This document shows, piece by piece, positions 49,640-59,599 of a stretch of 64,000 nt of DNA. A program made the position numbers and the translations under genes. This stretch comes from Alligator mississippiensis (lineage: Eukaryota; Chordata; Crocodylia; Alligatoridae), in contig NC_081835.1 of the NCBI RefSeq assembly GCF_030867095.1, forward strand, positions 18,732,501 through 18,796,500, given 5' to 3'. Position 1 is the stretch's first letter; every line of letters begins with the position of its first letter. Under the pieces are notes generated by a model. It saw only the letters and a list, made by a program, of their open reading frames with translations, ran no database searches and was not told where the DNA came from.

Positions 49640-49690
49640 AGTCATGTTAATCTGAAGTCAAGGTGAAGGCAGAGTAGGTTTGCACCTTAT
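49640..49690 (+). mobile_element. Truncated copy of the same SINE-like family
   Basis: 'gtagtcatgttaatctgaag', then 'gaaggcagagtaggtttgca' and 'ccttataaa'. It ends at the start of the hAT MITE. Confidence 0.45.
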
Positions 49691-49694
49691 AAAC

Positions 49695-49981
49695 CAGTGG
49701 TTCTCAAATTTTTTAGACTCAAGGAACCCTGGAGAAAGTGCCAGCTCATAGCTTTTACTTGTGTTTTGATGACAAAAACACAATAGAGCAATTCTTCTGT
49801 TGCACAGACTTGACAAAGACCCCAACGAGTCTGAATGTTTTTAATATTTGTGGATTCCTGTTGAAATCTCTAGGTTATCTTGAGAATCACGTCTGCCCAC
49901 CTAAGAGTGCTGACAGTGTGGCACCTGTGACAGGATCTCAGGGGACCCTAGCCCGCCGCAGCACCCTGGCAGAGAACCACG
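49695..49981 (+). mobile_element. hAT-like MITE (CAGNGGTTCTC family)
   Basis: The left end CAGTGGTTCTCAAAT and right end GCAGAGAACCACGG are inverted copies, 287 bp apart. The body is shared with copies at 31426 and 52780. CAGTGGTTCTCAA ends are typical of Charlie-type hAT elements. Confidence 0.75.
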
Positions 49982-50103
49982 GGTACAAGCTCACCAAAAC
50001 ACATCCTTTTACAGCATCTGATGGAGTGAGCTTGGACTCAGGAAATCTTGTGCTAGAGATACACACAGGTTTAGATATATTACACACACACATCTATATA
50101 TAG

Positions 50104-50290
50104 TCAGGTATCCAGGTTGTAGCCGTATTGGTCTAGAGGAGAAAGCAATCAGGACTTGTAGTGGAGATGGTATCTTGTATTAGAACAAGATTTTTGCACA
50201 AAAATTCTTTAATTGCAATTAAAGAATTTTTTTTGCAAAAATCTTGTTGGTCTAATACAAAATATCATCTCCACCACGAGTCCTGAAGTC
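50104..50290 (+). mobile_element. SINE-like repeat with near-perfect palindrome
   Basis: The head 'tcaggtatccaggttgtagc' is followed by a near-perfect hairpin from 50151 to 50285. The centre is TTAATTGCAATTAA (50209-50222). Left arm 'gtggagatggtatcttgt' pairs with right arm 'aaaatatcatctccacc'. Outer 'aggacttgta' pairs with 'cgagtcct'. Confidence 0.8.
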
Positions 50291-50999
50291 TATACATATG
50301 CACTATACACACACACGTGTGCAGGTATATACGCACACATATTCTACACACACACGTGCATTTCTATCTACACACACATACATTATGTACACATATCTAT
50401 ACACACACACACACGTCTATAGATACACACGCATTATACACATACACCTATATAAACACGTGTGCCCATACGGATACACATAAACACCCCTATTATAGAT
50501 ACACACACACCCATATAAATATACATGAACCCATACGCACACCAATTATAGATACACGTGCACCTGTATAAATGTGTGTCTATTTATATTATATGCACGC
50601 AAATATACACACACGCACATTATGTACATGTATCTATATATACATACATGAACCCATATACACACGCATGCTCCCAGATACGCGCACCCCCCATATGGAT
50701 ACACGCGCACCCACACACATGCCCATACAGATCCATGCACACACCTATTATAGATGCACACGCACTCCCCTAGATACACACCCGGGTGCCCACACACACC
50801 CATATAGAGATGGCCACGCACACGCCTAGACACACAGAGAGATGCGCACCCCCGATCACGCGTGTCCCTACACACACACATTACACGCGTGGCTATAGAT
50901 GTACACATACATCTTACCCCCCCCGCACACACACGTGCACGCCCGCACACACACTGCGCACACACGTCTACCCGCACCCCCCCGCACACGTGTGCGCCC
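50285..50999. repeat. CA-rich low-complexity tract (about 700 bp)
   Basis: A long cryptically repetitive tract of CA/TA/TG dinucleotides, with CACAC blocks split by TATAGATA, CGTG and CCC motifs. It becomes GC-richer toward the CpG island. Alternating purine-pyrimidine sequence favours Z-DNA. All ORFs here are low-complexity artefacts. Confidence 0.9.
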
Positions 51000-51008
51000 G
51001 GCCCCGCA

Positions 51009-51040
51009 CCGGCCCCGGCCCCGGCCCCGGCCCCGGCCCG
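51009..51040. repeat. (GGCCCC)n hexanucleotide repeat
   Basis: Four full GGCCCC units plus partial units at both ends. On the TPRA1 sense strand this is (GGGGCC)n, beginning about four bases inside intron 1 after the exon 1 donor. Confidence 0.95.
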
Positions 51041-51043
51041 TAC

Positions 51044-51250
51044 CTGCGAGGGCTCAGGACGCGGCTCCGCTCGGCCATACCCCGGCCCCGGCCCGACGCT
51101 TCCTCCCGCGCGTCCGGGGAGCGTCACTCAAGAGCCTCCCGGCCACGAAACCGCAACTACTGCCCGCGCCGCCTCCTCCGAGCGGGTTTAGAGCCCGCGC
51201 GCTACAAGAAGACAGCGCGTGACCCGGCAGCGCCCCCAGGCTCCACTCCC
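51044..51250 (-). promoter_or_regulatory. TPRA1: TPRA1 exon 1 / core promoter (CpG island)
   Basis: A consensus donor (CTCGCAG|gtacgg) ends a CpG-dense block, so an untranslated first exon probably lies from 51044 to somewhere near 51250. Its upper end is a guess. It contains an ATG (51078-51076) in a strong context (G at -3 and +4), considered as an upstream ORF in the findings. Confidence 0.6.
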
Positions 51251-51440
51251 CGCGGGGGGAGGGCTTTTTTCGGCTACGCCCAGATTGACTTTTCCTAGAG
51301 GCTCCCTGGGACCGAGCCAGCTCCACCAATCAGGAGGCGCTAAACCAAAGAAGGCCGGGGAGGGGGCGCTGAAAGAGCCGCAAGAGCCAATGGGAGCCGG
51401 GACACGAAGCGCTGGAATGTCAGAGGCTTAAGGGGGCTGC
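51250..51440 (-). promoter_or_regulatory. TPRA1: TPRA1 upstream promoter with CCAAT boxes
   Basis: The CpG-rich block continues upstream with CCAATCAG at 51326-51333 and CCAATGGGAG at 51387-51396 (plus orientation), both good NF-Y core matches, and GC-box-like 'ggggagggggcgc'. No TATA box seen. The boxes could also drive a divergent transcript, but no gene is visible on the plus strand. Confidence 0.6.
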
Positions 51441-51499
51441 GTGTCGCTGTGCAGGGCAAGGGGCATCTCCTGCCCCAAAGCACTGGTGTGTCCCAGCCA

Positions 51500-52779
51500 C
51501 AGCCGGGGCAGCAGCAAGACCAGGCACATCCCCTGTAGCCCATGTTCAATGCACGGCTCTCCCCCCATCCCTAGGCCACACGTCCATGAGTTCTGCATGC
51601 TTTTTTGGGGGGGGCGACCCTGCGCCTTCCTGTGTTAGGGCAGATAATGTTACACCCAGGCTGCCACTGGGGGCTTTTATTTGGTTAGAAGTATAAGGAA
51701 AGCCAAAGCAAGTTCCTCCAGACCAGAGGCTGGTTTATGGGGATGTTATCCACCAGGCAATATGAACAAAAGCAGCTCCGTACAGCAGAGTTTTGCATTT
51801 TTTATAATTCATATATTTTGTGTCCCAGGTCAAATCAGTTCCAAATCATATTGACTGAGCAGCTTTCAACCCTTCCAAAAACCGTATCGATTGAGCAGGC
51901 AGAACTCAATCATTCTAAACACCATGAATGATGCTAAAACCGGCGAGCATCCTCCATCCCAGGCTCCCTCCCTGGGAATTCAGATACTCCCAAATCCATT
52001 GCCAGGCATCCTACGTACAGCAGAGATTTTTTTTCCCCATATTCCAAGCCAAGTCAGCCCAATCAAATTCCAAATCTGAGAGTCAGTCCAGAACCATAAG
52101 TGGCCCTACTACTGGCAAGCATCCTCCATCTCCATCTGGAGCTTCAGACATTCCCAAATCCTTTAGGGGGCATCCTACTTGCAGGCCCAACCCTGGAGGC
52201 TTGGGGTTCAGATGCATGCACAAACAGATTCCCTACCAAGGTCTCTGAGCCCTCAGAAGATATCCTCAGTATTGGAGGCAAGCTCCAGGCTTGCACCCCT
52301 CCACTTTGGTGTGGGGGAGTTTTATACCATTTGGGAATTTTATGCAGTTCAGGTTCAATATTCCCACTCATTCCTCCGAGATAAGGATCTCCTGGCCAAC
52401 TCAGCAGAGAGCAGGGAAACAGTCATGATCCATGACCCTTGTCCTTTCCTAGTGTAGCCTTATTAGCACTGGGTGTGATCACTGGCCTCTGCTTCTCCAC
52501 TCCCTTGAAAGTGTCCCTCACAACTAGCTTCTCTCTCAGGCTGAGCCTTGTGATTCAGACTGAACTCTGAACCCCCCTCCCTGACACTCTGGGATCAGAG
52601 TATCTGGGAGGGGGAATGTAGCAACACACCCAGCACAGCAAAAAAGAGAGGTGAGGGCTGTTTAGGACTCCCCAATACTAACAAGTGGAGCCAAGATATA
52701 CCCCATGTTCTAGATCATAATGAAACAAGCCCCAAAACATTGCCAGGTGGTGGAAGTGCACGTATTCCAGGGTTTATGG
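51500..52779. other. Non-coding stretch upstream of TPRA1
   Basis: No gene recognised. Loosely repeated 'ggcatcctac' and 'gcatcctccatc' motifs with 'aattccaaat' blocks at 51.8-52.2 kb suggest an old degraded direct repeat. Confidence 0.5.
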
Positions 52780-53061
52780 CAGTAGTTCTCAACTTTTTTT
52801 TTTTGATTCAAGGCACCCCTCAAAAAGGGCCATCTCTTGCTTTTCAGTCCTTTGTGACTAGAGAAAAATAGAAGAGCAAGTCTTCTATTGCTGAAAACTC
52901 AGAAAGACCCCAACAGATCCACATGGGATTCCTGTTTGAAATCTCTGGGGTTTAGCTTGCGAAGCATGTTTGCACACCTCACTGTGCTAACACTGGGCAG
53001 CACCCTGCAAAGGATCTCAAGGCACCCTAGAGTACTGCAGCACCCAGGTTGAGAAGCACCG
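52780..53061 (+). mobile_element. hAT-like MITE with decayed 8-bp TSD
   Basis: CAGTAGTTCTCAACT at the left and GGTTGAGAAGCACCG at the right are inverted ends. Flanks GTTTATGG (52772-52779) and GTTTAGTG (53062-53069) match at 6 of 8 bases. The body matches the copies at 31426 and 49695. Confidence 0.8.
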
Positions 53062-53089
53062 GTTTAGTGTCTTGGTGTCTGGGCACAGG

Positions 53090-53340
53090 ATTCAAAACTC
53101 CTGGAAGACGGTTTCAGGCTCAACTTTAGTAAAAACTACTTCACAGCTAGGGTGTCCAGACTGTGGAAAAATCTCCCTCCAGAAATGCAATCGCCTAACC
53201 TGGAAATCTTCAAGATGAGACTAGACAGTAACTTTGCTGAGATCACCTGACCTGCAGTTGTTTTTCCTGCTTGGTGCAGGGGGCTGGATCCAATGATCTT
53301 CCAAGGTCCCTTCCAGCCCCTTACAATCGATGAATCTCTC
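53090..53340 (+). mobile_element. CR1 LINE 3' end
   Basis: Follows the CR1 terminal pattern: 'ctccctccagaaatgca', 'tggaaatcttcaagatgaga', 'ggggctggatccaatgatct', 'aaggtcccttccagcccc', 'caatcgatgaatct'. 5'-truncated, directly abutting the hAT MITE. Confidence 0.85.
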
Positions 53341-53344
53341 CATG

Positions 53345-53950
53345 GCCCCACTGAAAGGTATACTGATCGCTCGCAGTGAGCAAAGACTCAAAGTACAGTG
53401 GACTCAGCACCCCACACCTCTAGAACGTCCTCCTCTTTGAAACAGGCATAATATACTTGCCTTAGATACTGGCACTCAAGTAGGAAGGGAGCAGCTGCCC
53501 TAGAAACACCTGATTTGGCCAATGCTTCAGACTTAATCTCTTCATTAGGATCATATTTCACCAGGCTTACACTCATGCAATTCCTTGATGAAAGCTGGGT
53601 GCTGTGGAGTGTGAGGTAGAGAAGGATCAAACAGTGTTTTGCATGTCACCTGCATTTGAGGAACAGTCTTACACACCTCGTTGTAAAGCACACAGGGCAG
53701 AGAGGGCAGGCTTCTTTCCAGTTGCATCAGCAGAGGCATTTCACCACAGATTACAGCTCTTCACTTGGTTTCTCTTCAGGAAAAAACAAGAATATTGCTT
53801 GCACAGTATTTTACATTGCACAGGCTTCTCCTTGGGAGTGGATGAGAAAACAAACGCTGTGTGAAAGACATTAGACAGGCCACTGAATACACTGCTGGAA
53901 AGCACTCAGGTACTGTAGTAATGAGCATGGTGGAAGAACCTATTATCTAT
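53345..53950. other. Unassigned non-coding stretch
   Basis: No gene, RNA or repeat that I can name. Confidence 0.4.
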
Positions 53951-53959
53951 TTACAGCAC

Positions 53960-54195
53960 AGAAGGGCAGAGTAGGTGTGTACCCTATAGACTAAATCAGC
54001 ACTGCATAACATAAGCTTTCGTAAGCAGTGGGCTTACTTCATCAGATGCTAATGAAGTAGCTGATTAAATAATCTGATGAAATAAGCCTGCTGCTTATGA
54101 AAGCTTATGCAATGCATCCCTGGTTTAGTTAGTCTTTAAGGTACAAATCTACCCTACCATCTGCCTGATTTCAGACTAACATGGCTAATTACGTC
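53960..54195. mobile_element. Foldback SINE-like element
   Basis: The left arm 'gggcagagtaggtgtgtacc … ataagctttcgtaagcagtg … ttcatcagatgc' is repeated in inverse as 'atctgatgaaataagcc … cttatgaaagcttatgcaat … gtacaaatctaccctacc'. It ends in a reversed family head, 'cagactaacatggctaatta'. Arms are about 85 bp around a short spacer near 54058. Confidence 0.75.
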
Positions 54196-54489
54196 TTCCC
54201 ACTTACAGCACAGTCATTTATCTCCTTGAGTGAGTGAAGATGGTATTGTAGGCAGCCTTAATAGCCAATATTGCTCCCCTCAGCATAAGTCTCCTTACCT
54301 CCTCTGTCTGAAAGGAAGCTCAATAAGTACTGAGCTTCCCTTACTTCCACACCTATGTTGGAGGCTAATGGAAATGTGGTCCTAAAAGGAGTGATCCTGT
54401 GTTAACTCTTTCTCTCTCCAGTACTGTCAGGCACCAACAACCTCAGGCTTGCCATTTTGCTTCCTGGAGTTTAAACATGGGCATGGGGA

Positions 54490-54690
54490 ATTATAATAAT
54501 AACGCTTACATGGTGTTTTTTATTCATAGAATGAAAAGCTTTTTACAGAGGTGGGAAGCATCTTTATTGGCATTTTACAGATGGGAAAACAGAGGTACAG
54601 AGAAAGGAAAGTAAATTTCTCATTGCCCAGCAGACAGGTGACAGAGCACTGGAACACATTCTTAGTTGCATTCCTATGTTTCAGCTGCTG
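54490..54690 (+). mobile_element. CORE-SINE/MIR-like element
   Basis: 'aattataataataacgctta', 'attggcattttacagatggg', 'aaaacagaggtacagagaaa' and 'gcccagcagacaggtgacag' in the right order for a near full-length reptilian MIR-like SINE. Confidence 0.6.
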
Positions 54691-54699
54691 GGATCTGCC

Positions 54700-55200
54700 A
54701 CTGAAGGTCACACCTGTTTGGTCTCCTGATCTTTGACAGTGACAAGTACAAGAAAGGTGGAAAAAATGCATTCCAGACCAATGTGTAAGAGGTGAGGCAA
54801 AGGGGAAGCCTCCTGACTGATTTCCTGACCACAGGCAGTTAGTTAGTAGTTGGTGTATGCCCTGAAACACATGGGTCACAAATTTCTGTAACCTGTTTTT
54901 CCATGAATGTTTTCATTATCCAGATAAACCTGCATAACTTAATACTGTAGCCCAGTATCATCTCAATGGAAAAAACAGAGATGCTGCAACAGGCACACAG
55001 ATAATAATGGGCCTCCATTTAGATGTAAGCTTGCCAAGCATTATGGGAATGAGGAAAGCCAAAGGGATTCCTTGCAGATGAATCATCACAAAGCAAAGAA
55101 ACAACAGTCCTGCTCTATGGCCTGATCCTCCAATCAAATCAATGTCCGAGGAAGAGAAACAAAAATTATTCATAAGCTGGAGGGAGTGACTCCTAAGGAA
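54700..55200. other. Unassigned non-coding stretch
   Basis: Nothing recognised. Confidence 0.4.
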
Positions 55201-55221
55201 AGATTAACAGCAACAAAACTA

Positions 55222-55297
55222 GCTAGGCTCATTTTGCCCAGTCTCCCATGTCCCAAGTGGCAGGACACGCTTGGGGAGGACAAGGGTCCCCAGTGGA
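55222..55297 (+). repeat. Dispersed repeat, copy A
   Basis: About 70 bases beginning 'ctcattttgcccagtctccc' and ending 'aagggtccccagtgga' are nearly identical to 58865-58935. In the second copy they follow a 'ctgtttactgggtcagacca' motif found in many reptile repeats. Confidence 0.8.
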
Positions 55298-55340
55298 CTT
55301 AGCCAAACTGCAGCTAAGGGGCAATGTAAATGCTTCAGAG

Positions 55341-55435
55341 CAGTGGTGCTCAACCTTTCTGGGGTGCAGGCTGGATCTGGGGTGCAGCATCAATCCATGC
55401 ATCAGCCTGATCCAGCCACACACCACTATCTCCCA
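55341..55435 (+). mobile_element. hAT-like terminus
   Basis: CAGTGGTGCTCAACCTTTCTG is a hAT-type left end followed by 'gcaggctggatctggggtgc'. The right end is not defined. Confidence 0.4.
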
Positions 55436-55744
55436 CACTGTCCTGATTCAGCTGCACTGCTGGGAAGCAATGAGCATCGCCTCAACTGAAGCTAACTTCA
55501 GCTTCATGAACTTCTTCATAGCTTAACATCAAGACTCACTGCCTCACTCTGGCAAACTTCATAGAAAGAACCTAGATTCAACCACACTGCCCAGCACAAC
55601 CCCATTCATTCCCAAGCCTCTAGGTTAACACACTTTTCATGCTGGTGTAAAGCCATTCATTTCAATGGATGGACATCTGGAGGTGCCTCCCTGTGCTTTG
55701 TTCTGTGCGGGATCTCCCTGTGCATGCACCTCAGAACTATTTTG

Positions 55745-55925
55745 TAGATAGGAAGCCTATTGAGAGAGGTGAAGTGGTTTGCCCAAAAATGCCTTTGTGT
55801 GGAAACGCTTGCAGCAATTTAAGTCTGCCGTATTTCAGTTCAGTTTCCATCAAGGACATGTCAGCAGCAGAGTCAGAAAGAGAAGCCAGGTCTCCCTGCT
55901 CCTGGGTTCTAACCAGCGGATGACA
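55745..55925 (+). mobile_element. MIR-like SINE fragment
   Basis: 'gaagtggtttgcccaaaaat' … 'gccaggtctccctgctcctg' and 'ggttctaaccagcgg' resemble the MIR core and tail with an internal unrelated stretch. Confidence 0.45.
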
Positions 55926-56663
55926 TTGCCCCCCACACAGCTGTGTTGGAAGAGAAGCTCCCTCCTTGGAGTCCACCAGCCCATTCCCCGTGATTCACCC
56001 TGTGAGGCCACAGCTTGGCACTGCAGGCACCATCGACAAAGGGAAATGCATCTCAAACAGTTGATTACATGGCACAACAGAAAGCAGGCAAGAAGGAGCT
56101 TCAGCTTCTCTGTTTCTGCAGCTGTTTTGAAATATGGAAACAGTGGAAAAAGAATGCAGGATAAGTGGAGGATGCTTCTTGCCCCAGGGCAGAGGCAGCA
56201 GTTACTCATACTTCCTGTCCTGTGCAAGCCCCAAAGCACCACATTATGCTACTCTGTCTTCTTGCTCTTTTAATAACCTTCTCCATCTCTTAACTGCAGC
56301 ATCTCTCCCGCCCTCCTGTGAGAGTTAAATTCACAATCGGTGGTTTACAAGATCACTACTCTAACCCCTGAGCCATGAAGTCAGATGCTTATCTGACAGG
56401 GGAGATACCATGATCAGCTGCCTTCTGGTTACAGTCCCAAATCAATGCTTGACAGTGGTGGGGCTCAGCCTGCTTGTCTTTTCTGTACGAGCCTCTGCAT
56501 GCAGAAGCAGGAAGGAAAAAGGATGGGAGATTTAGCAGCCATGGTATAACTCAGGTGGGGCACTGTTACTACAGCACTTACAGCTGTTCCAGCTCACTTG
56601 CCTTTAGCTTGAGGAAATCTTACTTCATTGCCCTGTCAAAGCATGTGTTAGCATTAGTGACTT

Positions 56664-57020
56664 GGTGATCTGGAAGCTTCCTGTCTTCAGGCCCAGGTAA
56701 CCTAACTTCATCTTCAGCCTCCTCTACAGCTCCTTCGGTCCTTGCCCTCTGCTGGGACTGACTACCAGTTCCTGAAGTCATGGTGGGATTTTTCCAGAGA
56801 TGCTCACTAGTCTGCTAGGTGTTGAACTGAGCTCACCAAACCCAGCTCACACCAGTCACCAGACAACTCCTAGCTGGTGACAGCAGATCTCAGCTGGATT
56901 CTGACCAGTTGCCCAGGATGATGGGAGATACCCAATTCCTAGTCTCAGTTAGGGATACAGCAACCAAACTCTCCAGCTATTTCAAAACTGGCTGCCCAAC
57001 CAGAGCCACGTAAAGGCCTG
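56664..57020 (+). repeat. Dispersed 350-bp repeat, copy A
   Basis: Starts GGTGATCTGGAAGCTTCCTG and ends 'cacgtaaaggcctg'. A copy of more than 90% identity by eye lies at 60992-61342 in the same orientation. Non-coding, family unknown. Confidence 0.85.
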
Positions 57021-57095
57021 ATTTCCTCCAGGTGCTGAGCATCAACAGCTCTGTGGGGCTTTCTTGGGTCATTTCTGAAAGTCAAGCCCAGGGGG
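57012..57095. repeat. Short inverted-repeat element
   Basis: 'aggcctgatttcctccaggt' against 'tctgaaagtcaagcccag' with 'gctgagcatc' between. It resembles a reptilian palindromic MITE whose full form reads GGCCTGATT…AAATCAGGCC. Confidence 0.4.
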
Positions 57096-57275
57096 CTTAG
57101 GTTTAGCACCAAGTGGATATAGATGTGTGTCTCCTTGGGAAATGCCACCTACACACTCTCACAGAGACCTCCCAACCTACCAGTGCTTGGAGATATGGAG
57201 CCACCTCCTGGTAAGACCGGCACACTACCACATTTTACTTGTTAGGCAGCCTGTCTTTACACCTACTCAGGGGTG

Positions 57276-57310
57276 GGGGGCACTTTAATTAGAGCAGCTC
57301 TAATTAAAGC
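57276..57310. repeat. Small palindrome flanking the CR1 copy
   Basis: 'ctttaattagagcagctcta' continuing to 'attaaag' is a perfect inverted repeat around AGCAGCT-like centre bases. It may be part of the same foldback family as the hairpin on the other side of the CR1 copy. Confidence 0.6.
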
Positions 57311-57335
57311 ACCTGAAACATCACATGTCCCCAGG

Positions 57336-58289
57336 GGTTGGTTCTGGGGACAGTTTTGTTCAATATCTTCATCAACAATGTGGAAGATGGCATAGAGTGC
57401 AGCCTCAGCAAGTTCACAGATAACACCAAGCTGGGGGTGGCAGTAGATAGGATGTAGGGTAGGACCAGGATTCAGAGTGACCTAGACAAATTGGAGGATT
57501 GGGCCAAAAGGAATCTCATGAGGTTCAACAAGGACAAGTGCAAAGTCCTGCACTTGGGACAGAACAATCCCGTGCACCGGTACAAGGTGGGGGCTGACTG
57601 GCTGGACAGCGGCTCTGTAGAAAAGGGCCTGGGGGTTACAATAGACAATAAGCTGAATATGAGCCAGCAGTATGCCCTTGTTGCCAAGAAGGCCAATGGC
57701 ATCCTGGGCTGCATTGGTAGGAGTATTGCCAGCAGGTCAAGGGGGAGTGATTATTCCCCTCTATTCAGCACTGGTGAGGCTACATCTGGAGTACTGTGTC
57801 CAGTTTTGGGCCCCTCACTACAGAAAGGATGTGGACAAATTGGAGAGAGTCCAGCGGAGGGCAACAAAAATGGTTCGGGGGCTGGGGTATGAACTTCTGA
57901 GGAGAGACTGAGGGAACTGTGCTTATTTAGTCTAGAGAAGAGGAGACTGAGAGGGGATGTAATAGCAGCCTTCAACTCCCTGCAAAGTGGTTTGAAAGAG
58001 GATGGAGCTGGACTGTTCTCAGTGGTGGCAGATGACAGAACAAGGAGCAATAGTCTCAAGTTGCAGCAAGGGAAGTTTAGGTTAAATATTAGGAAGAATT
58101 TTCTCACTAGAAGCCCAGTAAAACATTGCAACAGAGAGGTTGTGGAATCGCTATCCTTGGAGGTTTTTAAGACCTGGTTAAACAAAGCTTTGGCTGGGAT
58201 GATCTAGTTGATGGTCCTGCTTTGAGCAGGGGGTTGAACTAGATGACCTCCTGAGGTCCCTTCCAACCCTCATTTTCTATGATTCTATG
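57336..58289 (+). mobile_element. CR1 LINE, 3' third with decayed reverse transcriptase
   Basis: The translation shows the C-terminal part of CR1 ORF2: RFNKDKCKVLHLGQNNPVH (57521 on), [20 protein letters not shown], then, after a frameshift near 57730, [20 protein letters not shown] and [12 protein letters not shown]. The 3' UTR ends 'ttctatgattctatg', the CR1 octamer tail (about 58275-58289). It is 5'-truncated and disabled by frameshift and stops. Confidence 0.92.
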
Positions 58290-58298
58290 TAGTCAGCA

Positions 58299-58395
58299 TC
58301 CCCACGCTTCAAAATGGCAGTGGGGGCGCTTTAACTAAAGCTCATTCAACAAGCTTTAGTTGAAGCGCCCCCACCATCATTTTGAAACATGGGGA
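58299..58395. repeat. Hairpin element (about 45-bp arms)
   Basis: The left arm 'cccacgcttcaaaatggcag' plus 'tgggggcgctttaactaaag' pairs with the right arm 'ctttagttgaagcgccccca' plus 'ccatcattttgaaacatggg', with an 8-base loop. About 90% paired by eye. It begins right after the CR1 tail. Confidence 0.85.
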
Positions 58396-58468
58396 CACTG
58401 AATACATTTGATGTGGAGGCTGCTGAAGCGTGCTAATTAGCATGTTCCAGTGGACTCCATTAACTGAG

Positions 58469-58508
58469 TCTGCTCTGATGCATGCTAATTAGCACACATC
58501 AGAGCAGA
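58469..58508. repeat. 40-bp near-perfect palindrome
   Basis: TCTGCTCTGATG … CATCAGAGCAGA surround 'catgctaattagcaca', whose core TGCTAATTAGCA is itself a perfect palindrome. A related TGCTAATTAGCA also occurs at 58430-58441. Confidence 0.9.
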
Positions 58509-58814
58509 TGTCTGGCATGTGCATAGGTGTCTGCAATGCCCATGTTTTGGGTCCAGATTTGTCTCACTCCTATAGAAACTCCATGTTTCCTTCCCACGTA
58601 ATTGCCAGAAATGCCTTATCATGGAACTGGGTCTCTAGCAAACTTCCCTTCAGTTGTATGATTGTCAGTTGCCTCTTCAGTCACTTCTGTTCCCAGTTTT
58701 GGGTTTAAAGTTGCACATTGGCAAGGTGCTGTTCCCCTGACTGGGACGTGCTTCAGAGATGTCTAACACCAGGTGTCATGCAAGAGCTAATGGCAATATT
58801 TATCTCCTGTGTCT

Positions 58815-58960
58815 TGGCCACTTTAAGAACATAAAAGCTGCTGTTTACTGGGTCAGACCATAGGTTCATTTTGCCCAGTCTCCCATGTCCCAAGTGGCAG
58901 GACACGCTTGGGGAGGACAAGGGTCCCCAGTGGACAAGTCTGTACTCCACTTTGATCCTG
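58815..58960 (+). repeat. Dispersed repeat, copy B
   Basis: 'tttaagaacataaaagctgc', 'tgtttactgggtcagaccat' and the 70-base block shared with 55222-55297. The opening pattern (aagaacata … actgggtcagacca) is common in turtle and crocodile genomes. Confidence 0.65.
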
Positions 58961-58963
58961 TGA

Positions 58964-59338
58964 GCCAGTGGAGACCTCAGCTGGCAGCTCCTCCATGAAG
59001 CCATCTCAACGAGTGTCTACCTGGTGCGGTTCACAGATGCCCCCGACACCTGCCCCTTCTGTGAGCAGAGCAAGACCCTGGTGCACCCCTACCTGGAGTG
59101 CACTGGGCTGAAGCCCCTTCACTGCCTCCTCCAGAACCTCCTGTTGAGGCTCTGGCTCCACTTCTCCCCATGCCTGTTTATTTATGCACTCCCCATCCGT
59201 GGCCCCACCAAGTCCTGGGACCTCCTAGTCAAGCTCTTCCTGGCCCTGGCTAAGTTAACGACATATCTCACCAGGAAGAAGGGGCTGGCAGGGAGGACCC
59301 CCAGGGACCATGAGGCCACTTTCCTGTACCTGGTCTAA
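58964..59338 (+). pseudogene. Tx1-like LINE ORF2 C-terminal fragment
   Basis: An open frame of about 124 codons to TAA at 59338 reads GDLSWQLLHEAISTSVYLVR, FTDAPDTCPFCEQSKTLVHP, YLECTGL … WLHFSPCLFIYALPIRGPTK and so on. The CPFC…H…C zinc-knuckle arrangement, with the following WLHFSP and RGPTK motifs, matches the tail after the reverse transcriptase of Tx1/L1-group LINEs in reptiles as I recall them. There is no start codon of its own and no upstream RT domain, so it is a truncated, dead fragment whose reading frame happens to be intact. Confidence 0.7.
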
Positions 59339-59599
59339 TCCTGTCTCTGGGCAGAGTACCACTGGGAGTGTTCACTGGCTCCCTGGACTTGTTCAAGGGC
59401 CAGTGGGCACTGTCTGATGTGCTCTGCTCAGTGTCCCCCCTTGGTGCACTCATTTTAAACCTTTGACCTCTCTCCCATCCCTGTTATTTCTTTAGTTGTC
59501 CCCAGAAATCATTTGTTGTCTACCGAGTGGCCTCGCTTTTTAAGGGGGGGCTTACAGTGTTTCCTATTGGGCATTGGCCCATGTTCCTTAGGCAACAAA

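Larger units (their letters stand above)
44181..51043 (-). other. TPRA1: TPRA1 intron 1 (presumed)
   Basis: From the donor CTCGCAG|gtacgg at 51043 to the exon 2 acceptor. It holds a MIR-like piece (44.9-45.0 kb), SINE-like repeats (48.97-49.17 and 50.10-50.29 kb), a hAT MITE (49.70-49.98 kb), a 700-bp CA-rich tract and a GGCCCC run next to the donor. 45.1-48.9 kb shows no recognised feature. The direct exon 1-exon 2 join is an inference. Confidence 0.6.

Noticed and set aside
50285-50999. CRISPR-like or satellite array
   Set aside because: No fixed-length repeat with unique spacers; it is dinucleotide low complexity in a vertebrate genome.
50546-51298. 193- and 170-codon ORFs rich in His/Thr or Arg/Pro
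   Set aside because: They are translations of the CA-rich tract and the CpG island (THTHTH, PGPGPG repeats).
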